DNA from: Dillenia suffruticosa
Taxonomy: Eukaryota; Streptophyta; Magnoliopsida; Dilleniales; Dilleniaceae
NCBI GenBank assembly: GCA_033439265.1
Contig: JAVTVX010000016.1
Coordinates: 21,518,701-21,582,700, forward strand
DNA length: 64,000 nucleotides
Direction: 5' to 3'
Part shown: positions 23,759-33,500 of the stretch, one piece after another
Numbering within the stretch: position 1 is the stretch's first letter
How the letters are laid out: every line of letters starts with the position of its first letter
Made by a program: the position numbers and the translations under genes
Notes under the pieces: generated by a model
What the model was told of the DNA's origin: nothing
What the model saw: the letters and a program-made list of their open reading frames with translations, nothing else
Databases searched by the model: none

Positions 23759-25783
23759 TTATTCTTCTTCTTCTTCTTCTTCAACTTCTTGTTCATCATC
23801 TTCCGAGGCTTTGATAATTCCTTGCATTCTTTTTTCTGCATCCTTCCAATCTTTAATGCATATTAAAGCTTCTAAAGTGTCGTCCGCTAAATTTGTACGT
23901 TTTTCGGTTAACACTCGACCACCTGCACTAAAAGCACTTTCGGATGGTACTGTAGATACCGGAGGGGTTAGTACATCTTTAGCCACTTGGGCCAAAATTG
24001 GATAATATGATGCATTATTTTTCCACCAACCTAATATATCATATAAATCTACATCATCAAAACCTTCTAATCTAAGTGTTTGTTTATATAAAAGTAATTC
24101 ATTAAATGATGATGAAGAAGTTCTTTGTTTTTTTCCTAACATGTGTAAGGGATTAAATGAAAATGAAGATGATTGAATACTATTACTACTACTACTAGCT
24201 ATATTATTAGTATTTAAATTATTACTTTCCTTTTCATATAATTCAAATATTGATTGTAAAGTATGAGATGTTTGTTGTTTTAAAAAATGTGGGTTAATAG
24301 ACATTTCAGATGGAAAAGCTTGTGCAAAACAATCTATTAACATTTCAGCACCTTCAACCTTAACACGTGGATCTAATGCACTTGCAACTAAATATAAAAT
24401 TGGAATTTCTTCATAATATTTTAAAAATTTTGTTTTCATTGAAAGAACAATTTCACCAAATCTTTCTTCATTTTCAAATTGATTAAATACATAAATAATT
24501 TTACAAAGATTTGGTAGCATTAAATGAGTGGTTGGATAATAATATCCAGAAAATAATTTTGTACATAAATAAAAAATTTCCAATAATTTTGTAAGTGTAG
24601 ACGCAAATTCAAAAGCGGTATTATCAATAAAACCATATTCGTAATTTGAATTTGCAAATTCAATTAAAATATTTTGAAAAGGAAGAACACCTTGTAACAT
24701 GTCATATGTTGAATTCCACCTAGTGTCACATTCCATTTTAAATTTTTTATATTTTTTGTTATGTAAAATACATAATTGTCTCATTTCTTGAGTTTTTACA
24801 GCAGAATTTCTTATTTGATGAATTAAATCGCGAATAGGTTGTAAAAATAGTTCTCCCATTGCTAAACCATCCTTAACACATAAATTAATTATATGACATG
24901 CACATCTAACATGAAAAAAAGCTCCATTTAAAATTGTTTTTAAAGAATTTTTTAAACTATTAACCGCAGTAGTATTAGCCGAAGCATTATCAAAAGAAAT
25001 TGAAAAAATTCTATCACTTATTCCATAATCATAAACAACATTTGAAATTATTCTAGCTATATGTGCACCAGAATGTGGAAATTCCCAACGTTGAAAAGCT
25101 AAAATTCTTTTTTGTAAAGACCATGAATTATTTATCCAATGACATGTTACTACAATATAATATTCTTTTTTATGCTCACTTTTCCAACTATCCGAAGTTA
25201 ATGAAAATTTACATTGACTAGTCATAAATTCTGTAAGTATACCATTTTTTAATTCCTGATATCTATCTAATGATCTCCTCCTACCGGATTTTTTACTACT
25301 TTTTTTATAACCGGGTTGTAAATATTTTTGGACATATTCTTCAAATACAGGACATGCAACTATACTAAGTGGTAATTCTTTTCTTGCTAGCCATTCTATT
25401 TGTCCAATTTTTTCTTTATCCGAATTATATTTAAATGTACCAATTATATTACCTCCCCCCGTAGAAATTTGTGTTTGTTTTGTTTGTGGTAATTTATCTG
25501 GATGATTATTAATTAAGTGTCTCTTAAGTGTGCCTACCCCCCAACCTTTTAAAAATTTATATTTTTGATGACAAATTTTACAAATTGCTTTTTGTTCATC
25601 ATTTTTTCTTTCAAAAAATGTCCATATATTAAAATCATTTTTTTTAGTTTGTGTTGTGTTAGATTCAGTGTTACTAGGTTCGGTTTCTTCCAAAAAAGTT
25701 TCAATATCTATATGATCGGGAATTTCAAAAAATGGAGGAAGAGGAGATTGTTGAGAAGATTGTGAAGAGTGTGTTCCGGCCAT
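23759..25783 (-). CDS. hAT transposase, RICESLEEPER/DAYSLEEPER type, intact
   Basis: A 674-aa single-exon transposase. A BED zinc finger occupies about 50-97 (C68, C71, H89, H94 in CKIC...LKRHLINNH). The RNase H-like catalytic core begins near FSLTSDSW (first Asp) and continues with SISFDNASANTTAVNSLKNS (second Asp); RCACHIINLCVKDGL follows, then CDTRWNSTYDML. A plant hAT-like middle region follows. The C-terminal hAT dimerisation domain includes DVDLYDILGWWKNNASYYPI, LAQVAKDVLTPPVSTVPSES and AFSAGGRVLTEKRTNLADDT, then ALICIKDW. The protein ends in an acidic poly-Glu tail. No frameshift or stop is present, unlike copy 2, so this copy may be functional. The start MAGTHSSQ is the first ATG after a long AT-rich leader. 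Domesticated SLEEPER genes are another possibility, but the intact termini and a near-identical second copy argue for a real transposon. Confidence 0.95.
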   Translation of the reverse strand: MAGTHSSQSSQQSPLPPFFEIPDHIDIETFLEETEPSNTESNTTQTKKNDFNIWTFFERKNDEQKAICKICHQKYKFLKGWGVGTLKRHLINNHPDKLPQTKQTQISTGGGNIIGTFKYNSDKEKIGQIEWLARKELPLSIVACPVFEEYVQKYLQPGYKKSSKKSGRRRSLDRYQELKNGILTEFMTSQCKFSLTSDSWKSEHKKEYYIVVTCHWINNSWSLQKRILAFQRWEFPHSGAHIARIISNVVYDYGISDRIFSISFDNASANTTAVNSLKNSLKTILNGAFFHVRCACHIINLCVKDGLAMGELFLQPIRDLIHQIRNSAVKTQEMRQLCILHNKKYKKFKMECDTRWNSTYDMLQGVLPFQNILIEFANSNYEYGFIDNTAFEFASTLTKLLEIFYLCTKLFSGYYYPTTHLMLPNLCKIIYVFNQFENEERFGEIVLSMKTKFLKYYEEIPILYLVASALDPRVKVEGAEMLIDCFAQAFPSEMSINPHFLKQQTSHTLQSIFELYEKESNNLNTNNIASSSSNSIQSSSFSFNPLHMLGKKQRTSSSSFNELLLYKQTLRLEGFDDVDLYDILGWWKNNASYYPILAQVAKDVLTPPVSTVPSESAFSAGGRVLTEKRTNLADDTLEALICIKDWKDAEKRMQGIIKASEDDEQEVEEEEEEE

Positions 25784-26020
25784 TTTATAAAAAAAATTAA
25801 GATTAAAATTTTTAAAATAATATATACGATAAAATTTTTTAAAGGAAATTTAAAATTAAATTTTTTAAAAAGATAATACAAATGTAATGCAAATGCAAAA
25901 AAATAAATATGCAAAAAATAAAAAAATACCGATTTGACGAATACCGCAGTTGTTTTTCGCAAAATCTTGAATGAGCTCCCAACCTTGAAATCTTCTCAAA
26001 TCTTGATTAATGTAGATAAT

Positions 26021-26435
26021 GGGGTATAAGGTGATGAAATGGTGTAAATTTTGATGGAAATGGTGTAGAATTTAATGGAAATGGTAAAAAAATTGGTGTA
26101 GGTAATGTGGTATAAAAGAATAGAAATGGTGTAGAAATTGGTGGAAATGTAAATAATTGTGGAAATGTAGATAATGGAGAAAATGAAAATGGTGTATAAG
26201 GTGATGAAATAGTGTAAATTTTGATGGAAATGGTGTAGAATTTAATGGAAATAGTAAAAAAAATGGTGTAGGTAATGTGGTATAAGAGAATAGAAATGGT
26301 GTAAAAATTGATGGAAATGTAAATAATTGTGGAAATGTAGATAATGGAGAAAATGAAAATGGTGTATAAGGTGATGAAATGGTGTAAAAATTGATGGAAA
26401 TGGTGTAGATAATAGTGTAGGAAATGATGGAAATG
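26021..26435. repeat. 170-bp tandem repeat in the hAT copy 1 leader
   Basis: About 2.4 copies with a period of exactly 170 bp: the word GGTATAAGGTGATGAAAT recurs at 26021, 26191 and 26361 with small changes. Each unit is itself built of short GGAAATGGTGTA-like words. It lies between the transposase start and the GC-rich right arm, so in the 5' leader or promoter of the transposase. It is open in several frames, giving Phe/His/Tyr-rich frames that are not proteins. Confidence 0.9.
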
Positions 26436-26679
26436 ATATAAAAAATGGTAATACAAAGGAAATAATAATGAGAGAATATAGTAATATTGAGAGAATGTAG
26501 ATGTGAGAGAGAAAGAGAGATTTTGTTGTGGAAATTTTGGAAATGGGGTATAAGGTATTTATAGGAAAATTTTTTGACCCTATGGACCAAAATAACCTCA
26601 AAAGTAGCCGTTTTATAGCTGTTGGGAGGGGTAAAATTGGAAAAAAATTTTCAAAATTCAAAAAAAAGGGGGAAATTTG

Positions 26680-27079
26680 AACCGGAACCGGCCGGGCCGG
26701 GCCGGTTCCGTGCCGGGCCGGGCCGGTTCCGTGCCGGGCCGGGCCGGTTCCGGGCCTGAACCGGCGGTTCCAGCAGGTTCAGGTCCGGTTCCGTGCCGGT
26801 TCCGGGCCCGGGCCCGGGCCGGTTCCGTGCCGGTTCCGTGCCGGTTCCGGGCCCGGGCCGGTTCCGGTTCCGGGCCGGTTCGGTCCGGTTCGCTTTTCCA
26901 AACCGGGCCGGTTCCGGGCCGGTTCCCGGTTCAATTTTTTTTTGAACCGGCCCGGCCCGCTACAGGACACGGTTCCGGGCCGGGCCGGTTTTACTGTAGC
27001 CTTGGGCCGGTTCCGGTTCGGGCTTGACCCGGGCCAGCCGGGCCGGTTTTCGGGCCCAAACCGGCCCGGTTCCCAGTCT
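26680..27079. repeat. GC-rich subterminal array, hAT copy 1, right arm
   Basis: Dense GGGCCGGTTCCG units in both orientations, about 400 bp. The Arg/Gly/Pro-rich open frames across it are artefacts of the repeat. Confidence 0.85.
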
Positions 27080-27092
27080 CCAGGGTAGAGGA

Positions 27093-27147
27093 ATCCCACA
27101 TCGAGTAGTTAAACTAAGGAGAAAGAGAAAAGGTTGGCATAAATATA
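27093..27147 (+). promoter_or_regulatory. U12 snRNA promoter: USE plus TATA box
   Basis: The plant snRNA upstream sequence element matches the consensus RTCCCACATCG exactly (ATCCCACATCG, 27093-27103). A TATA box (ATAAATATA) starts at 27139. The 35-nt gap is the Pol II spacing; Pol III snRNA genes have about 10 bp less. The USE begins only about 13 bp from the hAT copy 1 terminus. Confidence 0.9.
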
Positions 27148-27169
27148 GACCGAGAGACAAAATTTAAAC

Positions 27170-27327
27170 TCGCCTTAAACTAATGAGTAAGGAAAACAAA
27201 GCGTCCGGTGAGAGCCGGTCGCAGCGCCCACTCAAACCTGTGCGCACGAATTTTTGAAGGGGTAATAGGCTGGCCTGGTGTTGACGCTGCTTACTTTGCA
27301 GAACTCACCTGTGCGGGCCTCCCAAAG
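27170..27327 (+). ncRNA. U12: U12 spliceosomal snRNA gene
   Basis: U12 pairs with the branch site of U12-type (minor) introns. The 5' end reads GCCTTAAACTAATGAGTAAG then GAAAAC, the conserved U12 start that contains the branch-site-recognition stretch. An Sm site AATTTTTGA lies at 27249-27257 (in ACGAATTTTTGAAGGGG). A 3' stem-loop region follows, with GGGTAATAGGCTGGCC and GCTTACTTTGCAGAACTC; the motif TACTTTGC is shared with animal U12. The start at about 27170 is set by the TATA box 31 nt upstream. The 3' end near GGGCCTCCC (27323-27327) is approximate, and a canonical CA...AGTNNAA 3' box is not clear. It converges on the SULTR4 gene, whose stop codon is only about 210 bp away on the other strand, so the transcripts may overlap. 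Confidence 0.9.
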
Positions 27328-27537
27328 CTGACGGAGCAAATTTTACCTAAGATGAATCTAACGGTGCAAATCTTACCTAAGATGAGTACATAAGCCATAG
27401 GCATGTATTACATACACATTACAAAAGGGGAATAGGCTTACAAACAATCGAATTGCCTAGGATGTTCAGGCAAAAGAATGAGAATTTTTGCATATTAGCT
27501 ATTGGAATCAATGATAAAGCCAAACAAATATTATTCT

Positions 27538-30500
27538 TTAAGACTTCTGAGATAATAATGGCTCGAGTTGAGGATCTGCCTCCTTTTGAATTTGGGCCTC
27601 TTGTGCTCCCAACTCCAAGTCTTCTAATCTCTGTCTCAGCCTTTGAATATAACTTGGCTGCTCTTCGAGTGCAGGCGAGTGGATCTTTTTAGGTGTTTCG
27701 CTTAAGCCCTGCACATGCTGCAGGCAAACTTGGACAGCATCGTGTACTCTGACAAAGTACCACTCCTTACCGATCAAGTCAACTAATCCAGACTTTGTTA
27801 GGGTTAACAAAACTTCTGGGCTTGGGTTAGCAATGACAATCTGCAAAAAGACCAAGAACTGATGATCATGCATATGAAAAACTCATAGCTAAAAAGTGAG
27901 AGCCAACTTTTAACAAAGAATAGACCTGGATATCCCTGGATTTGTATTCTTGATACAAGTCTCTCAGAGCCTGAACAGCACTAGAATCTATGTATGTTAC
28001 AGCTGCAACGTATAGATAAACTAATTAGAAAGACCTCTAGCAGCATTATGCACAAGGGGAATAATACATCTATGACAATTAAGAATAGAAAATTTCTGGG
28101 ATCAAGGTCATCTAATAAAAGTGAGATTACACGTCAAGCACAACACTGGTATCAGAAATGAATAATTATTTTTTCTTAGAAAAAAATGAACAGAGACAAC
28201 GAGAACTCACGTGCCAACTCCAAAATCACAAAATATATTCTTTCAACCTCTACGCCACGTCTTGCAGCACCTTCTGTGCAAATTTCATACTCCCGCAGCC
28301 TAAGAATGAAAAGTAGACGGCATCAAAAGTTTCTTCAACAGGAGAGAATTTAGTCAATTAGTTCTGTTGTTGTTCTGTTGTTAAAAAAAGAAAATATTAT
28401 TTACTTGTGACTTTATTAGCTGAGTCACTCATTTGCAACAAAAGCCTATTACTTTGGCTTTGCTACTTAGATGTGACATAAAGTAGAATTCTCTTGTTGG
28501 GTACTGGATTTCAGCTGGGACGTGTTACACGATGATCTCTTTTGCTGCTTGAGGACAAATATAAAAGCATGAAGAATCACCTGTCTTTGATGTAACTGAT
28601 GTTTGCAAAGTAAATAGGTGCATCAACCCGGACAACCACAATCCCATGATATGTATATGCCTCTGGATACTGTCGCACATTTCTGTAAATGGTTGTGCCC
28701 GGGAGGCGTCCCAAAACAGCTGCAAAACAAAATGTCAACAGAATTAATTCAGAAGAAAATGGAGGCTGCATGGCTCGATACATTGTGTTGAACCAGTGAA
28801 AGGCACCTGTCATCTACATTGAGTTGAACCAGTGAAAGGCACCAAGAGGGCAAAAGCAAACAAAGGATGCCCTTATACATCAGAATTACTGATCATAGTC
28901 TTAATGCAAGATGGATATACTGATGCAGAAAGATGCCTTTTGCAAATTTAGAATTGAAAGACACAGGATTCACTTTGAGACTCAAAACAAAAACAAGTCC
29001 TGACACTACTGATATAGACTACAAACTCCAACAGAAGCCCAGCGAGCAGCATGCTCAGTGAATAGTTCAAGGTTCTCTAACAAAAGGTACAACTGAAGAG
29101 CTGAAGAAGGATAACAAGTACTGCAGCTGACCATTGAAAGTGACAAAGTGCAGGGATTGATGTCTAAAGAATAGTATTACGATTCACTGATACAATCACA
29201 AAAAGAAGCAGAATGACCTATAAATTGCGATATAAAAAGTTGGAAAACCAAGAAGCATAAATGGTAATCTTTGCACTTATTTCTCCAGTAAAGACTCCAG
29301 AGTAGTAAAAATAGCTGGACTCACCAATTCGTGGGTTTGCAGATTCATGGATGACAAAAGCAAGCGAAAATCCAACCTGCAGATTGAAACCAAGGGTATT
29401 ACAAATAAGAAATTCATTTTTCCATCCAATTGGCCAAGGTCAAGTTCTGCTTAGGTAAGCACTTACACAAGCCTCAAAAGACAAACAGCTAAAATGAAGA
29501 GAGATTCACACTAGAGTCAAAAACCAATTAGCAAAATGATGAAGCACAAAGCATTGGACATAGTAAGACCAAAAAACTACAAAACTATGTGATCCTGTGA
29601 GAAGCCCATATTGAAGGTTTTCAAAGATGACAGTCTAAAGTTGTTTAAAAATCAAACAAGAACCTTAGTATCTTCAAGAAAAAAAATAACAAATGTACCC
29701 AAAGGTCTAGAAATTTAGTGGTCTGGCTTATATCCAATACCTACTGGCAATCAGGATCATTAGAGCTTCACTAAGATGGAGGAATGACGCATGTATCATT
29801 GTCCAATCCAGACCAAGCTCAAACACAATCGTCAGAAATCCTCAAATCTCAACTCCATAAAACACAAACTAACAAAAAACATTTAATGTTCCTATCTTTT
29901 CTTTTCCTCTCAGGTTTTGGGCTCCCAAAAAAAAAATGTAAAAGCCAAACAAAATCCACCTTAGATGATTTTAGTGTCTAGTTTAATTCAGCCAAATGTT
30001 ATTCCGACAGATTAAAACCCATTCCTTGAATAGCAGTTAAAAGCTTCAGCATTAGATATATACAGACTAGTTAAGCTAAAGTCCATAGCCAGGAAAGTAA
30101 TCAATGCAAGAAAGCTATGAAAATAACAGTATGGCTTCAGCAACACAGGGCATTTCCCAGTTGACTGCAAAACAATTCGATCAGTTCTAAGATACTAAGT
30201 AAGTTTCACATATATCCTCTATATTGTTAAGGGGTGCATATAAATTTCAAAAGATACAAATTGCGAGTTACATTATATGTGTTTCCCATGCTTGAAATTA
30301 CACATCTTTGAATTCTTACCCCTACAAGAACACCAATCTCAATACCAAGGAACAATGTTGTAATGCCAGTTATGAGCCACAAAAGAAAATCCTTCTTGTC
30401 CACACGCCATAAGAAAATAGCCTCTTCATAATCCACCTGCGACAACAAAAGACCACATGAAAGTGATGAAAGACATCTTCTAAAAGTTGTATTATGCATA

Positions 30501-33500
30501 TCTCGAAAGAGAAATACTTTATGATTGATAATGGCAAGCTCAAGTCATATGGATGATTGCTATCAACAAATAAATCTTGAAATTGTATACTACTCACCAG
30601 TCCAATTACGGCAGAGATCACAATGGCAGCCAAGGCACACTGAAATTTGAAGAAATTGTTCAACCACATGTTAGCTTTCAAATATCGTTTAAAAGTAGTA
30701 GAAAAGGGCAGAAAAGCTAATAAAAGTAATGGGAAAAATCCATAGGCCAGATCCCCATATTTGATTCCATCATTTTTCATAAGTTTCTGTAGGATGGACA
30801 ATGTATTGTTGAAAGGTAGAACATATAGTTTCAAGGATTACTTCAGAATATGTAGTAAAAGTCAGCCCCAAAATTTGTGGGTCTCTCATATTTAAAATTA
30901 TAATAAATAATGATAAACAAAAATTGAGACAATACCTCTGGTATGTCTGTAAACAAAGGAGTCAAAAATAATAGAGCACAGCCAATTATGATTCCTGTAG
31001 TGATTCCAGACAAGCCAGTTTTTGCTCCGCTTTCATTATTTACGGCAGACCTAGAGAAGGAGCCTGTATGTTGCGTTCAACACAAAAAAATGTTGGTACA
31101 CCAAACATAACTATCAAAGGATCATTTCTGCCCATTGATCTCATTATTTAGATACTATACCCAAGAAGGCAATACGTATACAGCTTTTGAGAACCCTACA
31201 AATGACTCACCTGTTGTTGGGTATGCTGAGAAGAATGATCCGCATATATTTGCCACACCAAGACCAACCAACTGTTGACAATGAACAGGGCCATTAAATG
31301 TTTATATCCGCAACAAAGAAGAAATTATAGAAAAGCTGCAGTAAAGATGCCGTCTGAGATGCAATTCTAAGCCACATTAAATTTCTTTGTTTAAAGCTTT
31401 TCAACAAGATTAAACTGGGAATTTTCCATACCACATTTTTGTAAGAGTTATGTCCTTTCTTTCATGAGTATGGGCCAGTCAAGAATTTAGACAAAACCTC
31501 CAGCTACTATAGTCCATACTCACTTTCAAACAAAAAGTGCTAGCACCATACACACCCGACTCTCACATGGGCTTTCAGATAAATTACCACCAAACAGTGA
31601 GATTTTAAAAATGTAACAAGAGGTTCAACCTCAAGCATCAGATTTGCTCATTATGAATGAGAAGGAAACTGTAGTCTTATTATGCAGAAAGACATGGAAT
31701 AGGGATCAAAATCCAATGGTTGATCATCCATTTTTGGGAGCTTAATTAAGATTTTAAAGTAAGCTTTTTTTAGAAGCTAATTACTTGGTTTCTATTTTTG
31801 GTGTCAAAGTTATTTAGGAAGTTCTTTATATTTTTCTTTATTAATAGAGTTAACTTAGGATTATTCGGGAGTTTCTAAATTTCAGTTTTAAAACTAGTTT
31901 CTATTTTCTCAAAGTTAATTGAGGCTTGTAATTTTATCATGAAAAAAACAATAGTTTCAATTTTCAAGCAAAATTGCTTTGATTTCTCCCAACCCTAGAA
32001 GTTTTGATGCTTTTTTTACTCTAGGTGTGATCCCTAAGGATTTACAACTATGATGCTAGTAAACATATTCTCTTTCTTCCCATCTATTGCTTTCTTTCTT
32101 TCAACTTTAGCCACTGGAAATTTATTCTGCAAAAGTCTTAAAGCTTGTTTCTAAAACCAGCATGTTAAACCATCAAAATCTGCCCATAAGACTCTAGATC
32201 CTTTGCTCTAAAATCCTCTTAAAACATCCTGCATAACAGGTGTTCCTTATTTCTTCATGTGAAAATTATGAAAGCCTTAGTGGCATAAAGACAAAAATGA
32301 GAAAGGTTGGATGATCTGAAGACAACAAGTGTCACTTGCAACAGCCAGATATTGAACTAACAAGTAGCATGAAGAAGTGGAAGAATGAATCAGAGCAGCA
32401 TTTGCAGTTTCAAATATCAAAGCATACCTCTCGATTTGAGTCCAATTCATATCCATTCTTTGCTGCCAAAGCTTTGGCTATCCCAACAGACTCCTAATGT
32501 TCAAGACTTAAACACGGTTGGACTAGTATATGCAAGTTAATTTGCAAACAGAGTATAATAACTATAAACAAGACAATGAGAAGAAAAAAGAAATGATCTA
32601 TGCAAGTATTCTTACCAGTATAGCCACCCCAGTAATGACAAATGTTGTAGGAATCAAGGACTTCAAATACTCAAATCCCTTAGGAATGGAAAATTTTGGA
32701 AGACCTTGAGGAATGTCACCAACCTAATAATCATAGCACATTTTCTTTTTAACGCCTGATACTCATATGCTAGTCTCATAAAAGAACATATAAAATGAAA
32801 AAAGTAATAGTTGAATACTGATTTTAATGGAACGGAAGTACTCCCCCTTAGCCCTAGTATTACAATGGCATAATATTAATGATAATGTCATTACAAACTA
32901 ACATTCAATGATGTAGAAAGATAATCTCCAGTAGCTTATGTAAGGTTCTGGCTGGCACCTCCTTGGTGCCCCGGCCTTTTTTTGATTCAATCAAATCTTT
33001 TTTTCTTTCTTTAGGGGGGGGAGAAAAGAAAAGCAATGCATAGGCACATATCACTGCTAATACAAGAGAAGATAATGAAAACAATAGTATGCCAACATCT
33101 TGTTAACCACAACAAACAGGGCAACAACAGCTACCACTCTTCTGATCTGCAACTAGCATAACTTTTATATGAGGGTGATCATGTCATTGAATTTTTTTCT
33201 TTCAAGTAAGCCGAAGATGCCTCTTTCCTTAAATGATCTATAGGGAGGTCCAGTTGAGTATGTCAAGGCTTTTCTTCCTAGAAGTCTAATATATTAGTTA
33301 CTAGAAGTCATCATTGACAAAACCAGTTAAGAAATCCTGCCAGATGTATAGTTCATGGTTTTGTAAGACAACAGAATTTGAAATACTATATTACAATGTT
33401 TACAACTATTAAAAGAACAAAGATACTTATGGGCAAAACTCTTTGATCTGAAAAGAAAAGAAAACCTGGATTAAGGAAGAATTCATGTAGTTTGTGATCA

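Larger units (their letters stand above)
23203..27079 (-). mobile_element. hAT transposon copy 1 (BED-finger transposase, CCGG-rich ends)
   Basis: A complete-looking autonomous-type hAT element of about 3.88 kb with its transposase on the minus strand. The left end reads CAGTGAAGTAACCGGGCCGG. The right end, reverse complemented, reads AGACTGGGAACCGGGCCGG, so the termini are imperfect inverted repeats sharing AACCGGGCCGG. Both arms are arrays of GGTTCC and GGGCCGG units, very GC-rich inside AT-rich DNA. A poly(T) run at 23411-23443, the transposase, an AT-rich leader with 170-bp tandem repeats and the second GC arm follow in order. The flanks share CCAGGG (23197-23202 and 27080-27085); a clean 8-bp target duplication is not visible, so the right border is uncertain by 1-3 bp. 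It is nearly identical to copy 2 (43367-47232), which lies inverted. Confidence 0.9.

Noticed and set aside
26007..26661. Phe/His/Tyr-rich frames of 139-172 aa in the hAT leader (also 43764-44418)
   Set aside because: Three overlapping frames are open because the 170-bp repeat lacks stops; there is no domain and they lie antisense or parallel to a repeat.
26677..27027. Arg/Gly/Pro-rich open frames in the hAT arms (also 43329-43748)
   Set aside because: They are translations of the GGGCCGG/GGTTCC arrays, open in several frames and on both strands.
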